A stretch of DNA of 64,000 bases from JAGIBJ01 sp032119795 (lineage in GTDB: Bacteria; Actinomycetota; Thermoleophilia; Solirubrobacterales; Solirubrobacteraceae). Made by a program: the position numbers and the translations under genes. The notes beneath the pieces were generated by a model. That model saw only the letters and a list, made by a program, of their open reading frames with translations, ran no database searches and was not told the origin of the DNA. The stretch covers positions 124,001 to 188,000 of the forward strand of contig JAUMFO010000024.1 in NCBI GenBank assembly GCA_032119795.1. Direction: 5' to 3'. This document shows, one piece after another, positions 1-8,374 of the stretch (the stretch's first letter is position 1; each line of letters starts with the position of its first letter).

Positions 1-1
1 T

Positions 2-1279
2 GGCTTGGTGGTCGCACTCGCGGTGCTCTGGGTCATGGCTCGGCCTGCCGGTGCGTCGACGGCCTCCTACGTCGGGCAGTGGCTCGGAGCCGAGTCGGTC
101 CTGCTGCTGTCGATCGCGCTGGTCCTCATCAGCACGCTCCCGTGGGTCGAGACGTGGTTCGACGGCATCGACCGTGCGGCGATCTGGCACCGTCGCGTGG
201 CGATCACCGGCCTGGCGCTGCTGCTCCCCCACGTCCTGCTGGCGCAAGGCGAAGGCGGGCCGGGTGGCGCGATCGGCGTGGTCGGACTCACCGGCTTGGT
301 GGCGCTCGTGGCGTGGGCGATCATCCCGCGGTGGCAGTCGGTCCTCCCGCGGCCCCTGCGGCCCTTGGTGCTGGCGGCGAAGGACGCGCCCGGCATCAGC
401 GACCTACGGCGGCTGCTGGGCGGCTACGAGCGCTGGCGGATGCTGCACCGCACCACCGGCATCTTCGTCGGCCTTGGCTTTTTGCACGCTCTGCTCGATG
501 GCACGCCATTCGGCGACGCGCCGCTGCTGCGCTGGTCGCTGGTGGCGATCGGCGGCATCGGGCTCGCGTTCTACGTGTATCGCGAGCTGCTCGCCCGGTT
601 CTTCCTCTCGCTGCACGACTACCAAGTCGCGGCCGTCACGCCCGTGGCCGAGGACCTCACCGAGATCAGTCTCAAGCCGCTTGGTCGCCCGATGACGTTC
701 GTGCCTGGCCAGTTCGCAATGGTGTACCTCGAGGGCAAGGACGGCTGGCACCGCCACCCGTTCACCATCGCCAGCGCACCCCAGGAAGACGTCGTGCGCG
801 TGACCGTCAAAGCGCTTGGTGACTACACCGCGCGCCTGCGCGAGACGATCGAGCCTGGGATGCCGGCGGTGATCGGCGGGCCGCACGGCCGCTTCTTCCA
901 CCACCGCGGCACGGGGCGCCAGCTCTGGGTGGCCGGGGGCGTCGGGATCGCACCGTTCCTGAGCTGGGTCCGCGCGCTCGACCAGACGCCCATCCGACAC
1001 GTCGACCTGTTCTACAGCGCGGAGGGCCGGGCACCGTTTAGCGACGAGCTGGAGGCGGCGGCCGCTGCCCACCCGACGCTGACCCTTCATCTGATCGACA
1101 CGTCGGTGCAGGGCCGTCTGACGACCGCCCAGATGCTCGAGGCCACCGGCGCAAGCCCGCGCGAACTCTCGGTCTTCATGTGCGGCCCGGCGCCAATGCT
1201 GCGGACCTTCCAGACGCAGCTCCACAGCGCCGGCGTGCCGTCTCGCCACATCCATCGCGAGTATTTCGACTGGCGTTAG
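2..1279 (+). CDS. Ferric-reductase-like membrane flavin oxidoreductase, 5' end cut by window edge
   Basis: Likely moves electrons from NAD(P)H through FAD to membrane haem. The N-terminal ~210 residues are hydrophobic with spaced histidines (IWHRR, LLPHVLL, RMLHR, LGFLHALL), as in ferric-reductase-like transmembrane domains. The C-terminal half is a ferredoxin-reductase fold: flavin motif HPFTIAS near residue 251 (counted from base 5), nucleotide-binding GGVGIAPFL near 311 and CGPAPML near 393. The frame is open to the first base, so the true start and probably one or more membrane helices lie to the left; the TTG at base 5 is unlikely to be the start. The acceptor (ferric iron, oxygen or another) cannot be told from sequence. 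Confidence 0.85.
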   Translation, partial: GLVVALAVLWVMARPAGASTASYVGQWLGAESVLLLSIALVLISTLPWVETWFDGIDRAAIWHRRVAITGLALLLPHVLLAQGEGGPGGAIGVVGLTGLVALVAWAIIPRWQSVLPRPLRPLVLAAKDAPGISDLRRLLGGYERWRMLHRTTGIFVGLGFLHALLDGTPFGDAPLLRWSLVAIGGIGLAFYVYRELLARFFLSLHDYQVAAVTPVAEDLTEISLKPLGRPMTFVPGQFAMVYLEGKDGWHRHPFTIASAPQEDVVRVTVKALGDYTARLRETIEPGMPAVIGGPHGRFFHHRGTGRQLWVAGGVGIAPFLSWVRALDQTPIRHVDLFYSAEGRAPFSDELEAAAAAHPTLTLHLIDTSVQGRLTTAQMLEATGASPRELSVFMCGPAPMLRTFQTQLHSAGVPSRHIHREYFDWR

Positions 1280-1338
1280 CTCGACTCACGCGCGCCGCCA
1301 CTTGGCGCTGGGTCGCCGAGCTGACTTCCACGACGAGA

Positions 1339-1372
1339 CGAGCCCCGCCCCGCTCATGCGGGACAGGGCTCG
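1339..1372. terminator. Hairpin between the flavin oxidoreductase and tRNA-Ser
   Basis: CGAGCCC at 1339-1345 pairs with GGGCTCG at 1366-1372, and most inner bases also pair around a TCAT loop (13 of 15 pairs). It lies 3' of both the plus-strand oxidoreductase and the minus-strand tRNA, so it could end transcription from both sides. No T-tract follows on either strand. Confidence 0.6.
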
Positions 1373-1377
1373 TGCAG

Positions 1378-1465
1378 AGGAGGGAGGGGGATTCGAACCC
1401 CCGGTACGGGTTCACCGCACAGCAGTTTTCGAGACTGCCCCGTTCAGCCACTCCGGCATCCCTCC
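1378..1465 (-). tRNA. tRNA-Ser(CGA)
   Basis: The minus strand folds as a class II tRNA: acceptor GGAGGGA pairs with TCCCTCC (plus 1379-1385), anticodon loop CTCGAAA gives CGA (serine UCG codons), there is a long variable arm, and the T-loop is GGTTCGAATCC. CCA is not encoded. The discriminator position (plus 1378) reads T on the tRNA strand rather than the usual G of bacterial serine tRNAs; the other two serine tRNAs here share this. Confidence 0.95.
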
Positions 1466-1543
1466 GGATGCGCCCCGCGAGGGGTAGGCGAAGCGGCTAC
1501 CTTAGCGGACCCTCGTCACGCTTTGCCTGCTGGCGGATGGCGA

Positions 1544-2017
1544 TCAGCGACGTGCGCGAAAGAAGGCCCGCAGCAGCTCGGCGCACTCGGGCTCCAGGAC
1601 GCCGGGCGCCACCTCGGGGCGGTGGTTGAACTCGGGGCGGTCCAGCACACTCAGCACGCTGCCGGCCGCGCCGGCCTTTGGGTCCCAGGCGCCGAACACC
1701 ACGCGCGGCACGCGCGAGAGGACGATCGCGCCGGCACACATCGTGCACGGCTCCAGCGTCACGTAGAGCGTCCCGCCCGTTACACGCCAGCCGTCGCCGA
1801 TCGCGTGGGCAGCCTCGCGAAGAGCCAGCACCTCGGCGTGGGCGGTCGGGTCACCGGCCAGCTCGCGCTCGTTGCGGCCTCGGCCGACGATCTCACCGCC
1901 AACGACGACGACGGCGCCGATCGGCACGTCGCCGTGGGCCTCGGCAATGCGTGCCTCGGCGATCGCCTCCCGCATCCAGCGCTCGTCGATCTCCTGCGCT
2001 TCGGTTACGGCGTCCAC
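1544..2017 (-). CDS. tadA: tRNA-specific adenosine deaminase TadA
   Basis: Zinc deaminase that converts A34 to inosine in tRNA-Arg(ACG). From the GTG at 2017 the protein is 157 residues, normal for TadA. HAE at residues 60-62 carries the zinc histidine and proton-shuttle glutamate, and PCTMC at 90-94 supplies the two zinc cysteines. Later GAWDPKAG and EFNHRPEV match the family's tRNA-contacting region. The open frame continues upstream to 2341 but that part is not TadA-like; the ATG at 1975 would remove the first helix, so 2017 is preferred although no clear Shine-Dalgarno sequence precedes it. Confidence 0.9.
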   Translation of the reverse strand: MDAVTEAQEIDERWMREAIAEARIAEAHGDVPIGAVVVVGGEIVGRGRNERELAGDPTAHAEVLALREAAHAIGDGWRVTGGTLYVTLEPCTMCAGAIVLSRVPRVVFGAWDPKAGAAGSVLSVLDRPEFNHRPEVAPGVLEPECAELLRAFFRARR

Positions 2018-2197
2018 GGCGCAAGCTTCGCACGCGCGCGCCCGCAGAGCTGGCCGACCAGACGCGAGTGGGAATCGTCCACTTTTGGGGGCGCCAGCCT
2101 GGACGTTTGGCGCGTTTGAGCGAAGTCGGCGCACTTTCTCGCGACGTTTGCGGCAAAGCACTGCAACTCCGCGGGGGTTGGCCGTGTTCAATGGGGA

Positions 2198-3697
2198 GTG
2201 ATGAAGCGGCGTTCTCGACAGCTGGCGGTGGGCGCCGCCCTGCTCGCGTTCGCGATCGCCGTGCCAGCAGCCCAAGCGGACGGGAGCACGACCACGCTTC
2301 GCGACGGCGTTACCGCTCGCGCCCAAGAGCTGCTCGTGCACCCGCGCGGCGGCACGCTGCAGCGCGTCAAGCTCCGCAAAGGCGTCGACCCGGAAGCCGT
2401 TGCCCGCGAGCTGCGCAAGCGGCCCGACCTCTTTGAATCGGCCAGCGCGAACCTCATCGCCAAGGCCGCTACCGGCAGCTCGGCGACCGCCGCGCAGACC
2501 GCGACGCCCCCGAGCACCTCGCCGCCCGTGATCTCACCAAGCGACGTGCCGGCGGAGATGGTCACGCCGCCGACCCTGCTCAAGGGCTGGATCCCGAACG
2601 ACGCCGTCGGGGAGATCCCATGGAGCAGCCTCCAGTGGAACTTCGCCGGGACGTGGGGCGTGAACGCACCCAAGGCGTGGGACCAGCTCCGGACGCTTGG
2701 CCCAACGAAGGCCGGCGGGCGGCGCGTGCGCGTCGCCGTCGTCGACTCCGGCATCGCGTACCGAACCAGCGGCCCGTACCGCCAGTCGCCCGATCTTCCT
2801 CGCGCGCGAGTCCTGCAGGGCTACGACTTCGTCGACGAGGACCGCTACCCAGACGACCGCTCCGGCCACGGCACGCACGTCACCTCCACGATCGCTGCCG
2901 CCACCAACAACGCCGGCGGACTCACGGGCCTGGCGTATGAGGCCGACATCATTCCCGTGCGGGTCCTCGATGCCGACGACGAAGGCGACACCCTCGCGAT
3001 CGCTCGCGGGATCAACTACGCCGTGCGCCGCGACGCCGACATCATCAACCTCTCTGCCGACTTCCCCGCCAGCGTGCGCGCCGACGAGATTCCCGAGGTG
3101 ATGGCCGCCGTCGACGCAGCCCACCGCAAGGGCGTGCTCGTAGTGTCGTCTTCCGGCAACGACGGCGTCAGTCAGGTCTCGCTACCGGCGCGGTCCACCT
3201 CCGTGCTCGCGGTCGGGGCCACCACGGCCCACGGCTGCCGCGCCGTCTTCTCCAACGCCGGCACCGCGCTCGACCTGGTCGCCCCTGGCGGCGGTACCGA
3301 TCACGCCGCCGACACCTCACCGCGCTGCAAGCCCAACGACGTCGGCGTCCCGATCGCCCAGGTCACACTGCTCAATCCTGGCGACCCGTCGACGCTCGGC
3401 GTGCCACTGGACTACGTCGGCACCTCGATGGCGGCCGCCCACGTGAGCGGGATCGCGGCCCTGGTGCGCGGCAGTGGCCTGCTCGGCAAGGACCCCAGCG
3501 CCGACCTGCTCGCCGCCTACCTTGTGCGCTCGACGCGCGACCTTGGCGCCAAAGGAGCCGACAGCCGCTTCGGCGCGGGCCTCATCGACGCCGCACGCGC
3601 CACCGACCGTGCCCGGGCCAAGGCCACGGCGCGCGGCGCGCGGCGCGCCGTAGCGAAGGCCGCTCGTGCGCCGCAGAGCGGATTGCCGGTGCGATGA
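2198..3697 (+). CDS. Secreted S8 family serine protease (subtilase)
   Basis: Signal peptide at residues 1-28 (basic MKRRSR, hydrophobic core, AQA), then a proline/threonine-rich pro-region, then a peptidase S8 domain. The catalytic triad is visible: Asp183 in AVVDSGIA, His224 in SGHGTHV and Ser410 in GTSMAAAH; the oxyanion Asn lies in SSSGNDG. A lysine/arginine/alanine-rich tail follows the domain, without an LPXTG or other anchor. The start is GTG 2198 or the adjacent ATG 2201; a GGGGAG lies only a few bases upstream. The stop overlaps the next gene by 4 bases, so it is co-translated with the polysaccharide export genes and probably acts on surface or exported protein. Confidence 0.9.
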   Translation: MMKRRSRQLAVGAALLAFAIAVPAAQADGSTTTLRDGVTARAQELLVHPRGGTLQRVKLRKGVDPEAVARELRKRPDLFESASANLIAKAATGSSATAAQTATPPSTSPPVISPSDVPAEMVTPPTLLKGWIPNDAVGEIPWSSLQWNFAGTWGVNAPKAWDQLRTLGPTKAGGRRVRVAVVDSGIAYRTSGPYRQSPDLPRARVLQGYDFVDEDRYPDDRSGHGTHVTSTIAAATNNAGGLTGLAYEADIIPVRVLDADDEGDTLAIARGINYAVRRDADIINLSADFPASVRADEIPEVMAAVDAAHRKGVLVVSSSGNDGVSQVSLPARSTSVLAVGATTAHGCRAVFSNAGTALDLVAPGGGTDHAADTSPRCKPNDVGVPIAQVTLLNPGDPSTLGVPLDYVGTSMAAAHVSGIAALVRGSGLLGKDPSADLLAAYLVRSTRDLGAKGADSRFGAGLIDAARATDRARAKATARGARRAVAKAARAPQSGLPVR

Positions 3698-4422
3698 GCG
3701 GGTTCATCGATCTCCACTGCCACCTGCTGCCCGCCCTCGACGACGGACCGCCAGATGATGCGCATGCGGTCGCGCTGGCCCGTGCGCTCGTCGCCGACGG
3801 CGTGGCGACGGTGGCCGCGACACCACACCGCACCGCCCAGTTCGCGACCCCGCTCCCCGACCTCTTCCAGCGACTTGAGGCACTCCGGGCGCTGCTCGCC
3901 GCCAACGACGTGCCGCTCAAGGTCCTCAGCGGCTCTGAGGTGGCGGTCGAGGCACTGATCGACATGGACCCCGCCGAGGTCGAGGCGCTGCGGCTCGGTG
4001 GACGTGGCCCGCTGCTGGTGGAACTCCCGCTCGGGCCGGCGTTCGGCGATCCGACCTGGCCAGTCCACCGCCTGCTCGACGACGGCATTCCCGTCCTGAT
4101 GGCGCACCCCGAGCGAATCCCGCTGATCCAGCAGGACCCCGGTCTCCTTCGCGCCCTCGTCGAGCGCGGCGCGCATGCCCAGGTCACCAGCGGCGCGCTG
4201 ATTGGCCGCTACGGGCGCACGGCCCAAGCGTGCGCCGTCAGCCTCATCGATGCGGGCCTGATCGACGTGATCGCGTCGGACGCCCACCACCACGATCGGC
4301 GGCCGCCGGAGACCAGCGCAGCGCTGCAGTGGCTTGGGCAGGCCCGGCCGAACGTCGATGGCGCCGCACTGGCAGTGCATACTCCTGCGGTGCTGATTCC
4401 CCCGCAGGCACCCGTGGCTTGA
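3694..4422 (+). CDS. CpsB/CapC-type tyrosine-protein phosphatase (PHP fold)
   Basis: Manganese-dependent phosphatase that normally removes phosphate from the tyrosine tail of a polysaccharide BY-kinase. At 242 residues it has family length. Metal-binding histidines are in DLHCHLLPALDDG (His8, His10), ATPHRT, LMAHPER (His138) and SDAHHH, all intact. It overlaps the protease by ATGA and ends four bases into the flippase, so the set is translationally coupled. The presumed partner kinase is encoded convergently at 8375-9940. Confidence 0.88.
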   Translation: MSGFIDLHCHLLPALDDGPPDDAHAVALARALVADGVATVAATPHRTAQFATPLPDLFQRLEALRALLAANDVPLKVLSGSEVAVEALIDMDPAEVEALRLGGRGPLLVELPLGPAFGDPTWPVHRLLDDGIPVLMAHPERIPLIQQDPGLLRALVERGAHAQVTSGALIGRYGRTAQACAVSLIDAGLIDVIASDAHHHDRRPPETSAALQWLGQARPNVDGAALAVHTPAVLIPPQAPVA

Positions 4423-5912
4423 GCGCCACCCCCTCGCCAGCACCGTCGTCGGTGCCGTCGACGCCGCCCACGCGGCGCGTCGCCGTCAACACCGCGCTCA
4501 GGGCCGCGGCCGAGGTGATCGGCAAGGTCGCCACGCTCGTCCTGACGATCGTGATGGCCCGCCAGCTCGGCATGGGCGCCGTCGGCGACTTCGGATTTGC
4601 CTTGGCCGTCACCCAGCTGTATTGGCCGATCGCGGGCTTCGGCCTGGACCGACTGATGCTGCGGCACATCGCCATCGAAGGCGACGAGGCGACCGCGCAG
4701 TACGTTCCGCAGCTCAACGCGATCAAGCTGACGCTTGGCCTGCTGTGCACCGTCGTCGGAACAAGCGCGGTCTACCTCGCGACAGAGGACACCACCGTCA
4801 CCGTGGTCGCGCTGCTCCTCGGCCTGACCTTGATCGCCACGCTCATCGGAGCCACGGCGCAATCGGTGTTCATGGCCAAAGAACGCACCCAGGACTACTT
4901 CTTGGCCGCGCTGCCGGTCAAGCTCGTCGGCGCGGTGCTCGGGATCGTCGTGCTGCTCGCCGGTGGCGGACTGGTGTCGGTCGCGTGGACGAGCCTGATC
5001 GCCGCGCTGATCGGCATCGCCATCGGCTGGTGGATCCTCGGGCGCCGCTACGGCCAGCCGCCCGCTGGGATGAGCGGCACCCCGCGGACGTGGTGGCCGC
5101 TCGCGCGCGAAGCCGGGCCGTGGGGCATGCAGGAGGTCTTCGGGCAGGTCACGTTCCGCGTCGGGATCATCGTGCTGTACCTCGTGGCCGGCAAAACGGT
5201 GACGGGCGAGTACCGCCTCGCCTACCAGCTGCTGGAGGCGACGCTGTTTCTGCCGTGGTCGATCGGGACGTCGGTCTTGCCGCTCATCGCCCGAGCCAAA
5301 CGCGGCGAGACCACCGCAGGCGAACCTGCCCTGGAGTCCATCACCCGCGGGTCGTTTGAGCTCGTGATCGTGCTCATGGTGCCGATCGCCGTGATCCTCA
5401 GCCTGTGCGCGCTCCCGCTGCTGACGCTCGCCTTCGGCGACAAGGCCGCCCCCGCCGCCGAGTTCCTGCCCTACCTGGCGGTGGCGTCGGTCGTCTACGG
5501 CGTCGGGCACCTCGCCGGGCTCGTCGCCCTCAGCCACCTTCCGGGCCGAAGAACCGTGGAGGCGACCGCGCTCGCTGCAGCCTTCAGCGTGACGGTCGTC
5601 TTGATCCTCGTGCCGTCCGACGCCGCCCGTGGCGCCGCCATCGCCGCCCTGGCCACCGAGATCGTCTTGGCCGGGCTCTCGATCCGCCTGGCGATCCAAG
5701 CGGCGGGGCCGTCGATCCTGCGCGGCATGTTCTCGATCGGGCTCGTAGGCGGCGCCGTGATGGCGCTCGTCGTCTACCCGTTGCGCGACGATCTGCTCCT
5801 CTCGCTCCTGGCCGGCTCGCTGGTCTACGCCGTGGTGGTCGTCGGGCTGGAGTACCGTCGTCGGGGACCCGCGTGGGAGCTGATGGCTTCGATCCTGCCG
5901 GGCTCGCGATGA
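4419..5912 (+). CDS. Polysaccharide flippase (Wzx/oligosaccharide flippase family)
   Basis: Integral membrane protein expected to flip a lipid-linked repeat unit across the membrane. Hydrophobic segments run over nearly the whole ~497 residues. The opening NTALRAAAEVIGKVATLVLT and MARQLGMGAVGDFGFALAV match the start of polysaccharide synthesis/flippase proteins, where the first helix is followed by a G-x-x-x-x-G-x-F/Y segment. TTG 4419 is chosen because it overlaps the previous stop as TTGA, matching the ATGA overlaps of its neighbours; GTG 4452 is possible. The last bases overlap the wzy-like gene by ATGA. Confidence 0.85.
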   Translation: MSATPSPAPSSVPSTPPTRRVAVNTALRAAAEVIGKVATLVLTIVMARQLGMGAVGDFGFALAVTQLYWPIAGFGLDRLMLRHIAIEGDEATAQYVPQLNAIKLTLGLLCTVVGTSAVYLATEDTTVTVVALLLGLTLIATLIGATAQSVFMAKERTQDYFLAALPVKLVGAVLGIVVLLAGGGLVSVAWTSLIAALIGIAIGWWILGRRYGQPPAGMSGTPRTWWPLAREAGPWGMQEVFGQVTFRVGIIVLYLVAGKTVTGEYRLAYQLLEATLFLPWSIGTSVLPLIARAKRGETTAGEPALESITRGSFELVIVLMVPIAVILSLCALPLLTLAFGDKAAPAAEFLPYLAVASVVYGVGHLAGLVALSHLPGRRTVEATALAAAFSVTVVLILVPSDAARGAAIAALATEIVLAGLSIRLAIQAAGPSILRGMFSIGLVGGAVMALVVYPLRDDLLLSLLAGSLVYAVVVVGLEYRRRGPAWELMASILPGSR

Positions 5913-7366
5913 CGTCGCCCCTGCTGAGCCCAGATCTCCCCACCTCGGCGTCGCCGATGGTTCCGCCAGCTCGGCCGTCACTGCTGAAGGTCGTGCCACT
6001 GGCCGCCCTCGCGTTGCTCTTTGCGACGGCCGCCGTGATCGCGTTCAACCGCTTCGCACCGTCGTTGCCGCTCGTCATCGTCGGCGGCGTCGGCCTGATC
6101 GCCCTCGTCAGCCTCACCGTCGCCCGCTACGAGGCGGCCGTGTTCTTGGGGATCTTGCTGTCCGGGGTGGTCAAGATCGAGCCCGCCCCGCCGGACGGAG
6201 TGTTCGCGGTGATCATCGCGGTCGCGATCGTGACCGGCCGCTTGCGCGTCGATCGCGTCCCTGCGCCGATTGCCGCGGTCCTCGCCGCCCTGGTCGCCCT
6301 CAACGTCCTCAGCTTTGCGGCGGCGACGAGTGTCAGCGGCGGCGTTCGCTTCGCCGCCATCACCGTCTACCTCGTGGTGTTCTCCGTCTGGCTGGCGGGC
6401 TACGCCGACCGCGACTCGCGGGGCCGTGGCATCGTGATCGGTTGGCTCACCATCGCGGTGATCTCCGCGATCCTTGGCACGCTCGCGCTGCAGCTCCCCA
6501 GCTTCCCGATGCGGCTGGAGCTGGTCGCCTATGAAGCGTCGCGCGCGAGCGCGCTCTTCAAGGATCCCAACGTCTACGGCCCGTTCCTGATCCCGATCGC
6601 CGTGATCTTGCTGGAGGAGATGATCGCGCCGCGCCTGCTGCGGATCCGGCTGAGTACCGGCTTCGTGCTACTGGCCATCTTGATCATCGGGCTGATCTTC
6701 TCGTTCTCGCGTGCCGCCTGGGCCAACATGCTCCTGTCGACGGCCGTGATGCTCGCCATCCTGCTGCTTCGCCGCCGCCATACCGGGCGCTTGATCGTGG
6801 TGCTCGGCGGCCTCGGCATCGTCGGCATGGTCGTGATGGCCGTGATCGTGTTCTCCGGGCAGGCCGACTTCATCGGGCAGCGCGCCCAGCTCCAGCAGTA
6901 CGACAGCGAGCGGTTTGGGGCGCAGCGCGCAGGTGTCGAGATCGCCAGCCACTACCCGCTCGGCGTCGGCCCCGGCCAGTTCCAGTACCACCACCCTGTC
7001 GAGTCGCATTCCACCTACGTCCGCATCCTCGCCGAGCAAGGCCCGCTCGGCCTGGTGCTCTGGATCACGCTTTGCCTGCTCACTCTCGGACTGGCGATCG
7101 GCAACGCCCTCTCGGGCCGAACGGCCGCCGGGATAGGGTCGGCGGCCTTGCTGGGCGCCTGGTGCGGGTTGCTCTTCAACTCCGTCGTCGTTGACACGCT
7201 CCACTGGAGGCATCTCTGGGTCGTCCTGGGCCTCATCTGGGCTGCCGCGATGATCGGCCGCGGGCGATCCGCCGACGAGCACGGCTCGGCGGCGGCCGCC
7301 GAGTTCGACGGCCCAGTCCGCTACGACGGCGCACCTCCGCCGGTCTTGCCCGCAAGCCTGAACTAA
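5909..7366 (+). CDS. O-antigen ligase/polymerase family protein (Wzy-like)
   Basis: Multi-pass membrane protein, 485 residues, with about ten hydrophobic segments. A larger extracytoplasmic loop follows FSFSRAAWANML, and the conserved region HYPLGVGPGQFQYH then HSTYVRILAEQGPLG carries the Arg/His pattern of the Wzy_C O-antigen ligase family. It would polymerise or ligate units exported by the adjacent flippase. The ATG at 5909 overlaps the flippase stop as ATGA, which settles the start; the open frame upstream is only a shadow of the flippase. Ligase versus polymerase cannot be decided from sequence. Confidence 0.85.
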   Translation: MTSPLLSPDLPTSASPMVPPARPSLLKVVPLAALALLFATAAVIAFNRFAPSLPLVIVGGVGLIALVSLTVARYEAAVFLGILLSGVVKIEPAPPDGVFAVIIAVAIVTGRLRVDRVPAPIAAVLAALVALNVLSFAAATSVSGGVRFAAITVYLVVFSVWLAGYADRDSRGRGIVIGWLTIAVISAILGTLALQLPSFPMRLELVAYEASRASALFKDPNVYGPFLIPIAVILLEEMIAPRLLRIRLSTGFVLLAILIIGLIFSFSRAAWANMLLSTAVMLAILLLRRRHTGRLIVVLGGLGIVGMVVMAVIVFSGQADFIGQRAQLQQYDSERFGAQRAGVEIASHYPLGVGPGQFQYHHPVESHSTYVRILAEQGPLGLVLWITLCLLTLGLAIGNALSGRTAAGIGSAALLGAWCGLLFNSVVVDTLHWRHLWVVLGLIWAAAMIGRGRSADEHGSAAAAEFDGPVRYDGAPPPVLPASLN

Positions 7367-7647
7367 GGGCAGCGCGCGCTCGCAGGGTCCGCTGGCCTCG
7401 GATGCCCAGGCGGCGAGTTGGCTGGATGGCGGCAGCGGGACTTCGCAGCCATTGCGGCGCCTGGGTCCTTGGCGGCGGCGGGACTTGGCGGGCGTTGACG
7501 GCGTCCGGGTCCTTGGCGGCGGCGGAATGGGGATCGCGTCGGGGTCTGGGGGCGTCGGGGCGGCGAAGGCGGAGCGCGGTCGGCGTTTGAGCTGGTTGGC
7601 GGCGGCGGATTTGGGCGCGTTGCGGCGCCGGCGGGCGCCGGGCGGAC

Positions 7648-7698
7648 TGGTTGGACCCAAAGTAGGCACACCTGTCGTGCCCAGGATGGGTCCAACCA
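7648..7698. repeat. 51 bp hairpin module (TGGTTGGACCCA arms)
   Basis: TGGTTGGACCCA at 7648-7659 pairs perfectly with TGGGTCCAACCA at 7687-7698. The same 51 bp module occurs inverted at 59304-59354, with three differences over the central 45 bases after reverse complementing, so the loop as well as the stem is conserved. Confidence 0.9.
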
Positions 7699-7735
7699 GG
7701 CGGCTGCAACCGCCTGGGGTTGCACTCCAGCAAGG

Positions 7736-7776
7736 CTCGCGCCCCGAACGCCCAAAACGGGCGTTCGGGGCGCGAG
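7736..7776. repeat. Perfect 18 bp stem hairpin
   Basis: Bases 7736-7753 pair perfectly with 7759-7776 around an AAAAC loop (core CCCCGAACGCCC). It occupies the same central slot as the unrelated perfect hairpin at 59229-59266 in copy C, so the slot is shared but its sequence is not. Confidence 0.85.
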
Positions 7777-7823
7777 GCCCGCGGCGGCGCAACCTCCTGG
7801 GGTTGCGGTTGGCCCGGTCAAAG

Positions 7824-7874
7824 CGAACTCCAGTCATTTACGGGTGTTCAGCACCCCCAAGTGACGGGAGTTCG
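7824..7874. repeat. Hairpin module (CGAACTCC...GGAGTTCG)
   Basis: CGAACTCC-N-GTCA at 7824-7836 pairs with TGACGGGAGTTCG at 7862-7874 with one mismatch, and GGGTG/CACCC forms a small inner stem. A close copy lies at 59108-59158 in the same orientation, although the neighbouring TTGGACCC module is inverted between the two loci. Confidence 0.85.
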
Positions 7875-8212
7875 CGCCGCAACCCCAAGCGGTTGCGGCC
7901 CGCCCGACGCCCGCCGACCCCGAAGCGATCCCCATTCCACCGCCGCCAACCAGCGCAAACGCCGCCAGCCCGCACCGCCCTCGCTGCCCCGACGCCCCCA
8001 GGCCCCGAAGCGATCTCAAATCCACCGCCGCCAACGACCAAGACGCCGCCAATCCGCACCACCCTCGGTGCAAACGCCCCCAGGCCCCGAAGCGATCGTC
8101 AATCCACCGCCGCCAACCAGCCCAACCGCCAATCAGAAGATGAGGAAACCCGCTGATTCGCATCGAGCGATCCGCCCCCGGGGCGGGGTGGTTCCCCACG
8201 TAGCCAGCGGCA

Positions 8213-8329
8213 GTTCGGGGCGGGGTGGTCGCTCCCGGGAGAGTCCGCGTCGCGATGTACGTTTCACGCCGCCAGGCGGGAAACGGACCTCGCGATCCGC
8301 GTCCCGGGAGCGACCACCCCGCCCCGAAC
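8213..8329. repeat. 117 bp element with 28 bp perfect terminal inverted repeats
   Basis: Bases 8213-8240 (core GGGGCGGGGTGGTCGCTCCC) are the exact reverse complement of 8302-8329. An inner hairpin CGTTTC...GAAACG sits in the loop. A further partial pair, GGGCGGGGTGGT near 8182 with ACCACCCCGCCC near 8348, encloses it, so it is nested in a larger palindrome. It is similar in length and terminal motif to 58633-58747. It ends 45 bp from the stop of the minus-strand kinase gene and could also act as a terminator. Confidence 0.85.
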
Positions 8330-8374
8330 GGAACCCACCAAGCAGGACCACCCCGCCCGGGCGCGGAAACCTCG

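Larger units (their letters stand above)
7420..8150. repeat. Mosaic palindromic intergenic element, copy A
   Basis: The space between the wzy-like gene and the BY-kinase holds no credible gene. It has a left arm with several copies of a TTGGCGGCGGCGGA core (7469, 7513, 7596), a centre of three hairpins (7648-7698, 7736-7776, 7824-7874), and a right arm with the same cores inverted. Left-arm 7513-7537 is the reverse complement of 7925-7950 with one mismatch. The right arm repeats itself at 7907, 7992 and 8074 (85 and 82 bp apart), each with CCCCGAAGCGATC followed by CCACCGCCGCCAA. The same modules recur near 59 kb and, in short form, near 33.3 kb. Confidence 0.8.

Noticed and set aside
7648..7698. 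Possible integron attC site
   Set aside because: The palindrome lacks the GTTRRRY core and the extrahelical-base pattern, and there is no integrase or cassette array.
7907..8135. CRISPR-like appearance of 82-85 bp spaced repeats
   Set aside because: Only three units, the repeats extend over most of each unit without unique spacers, and no cas gene is present; they are the arm of the mosaic element.
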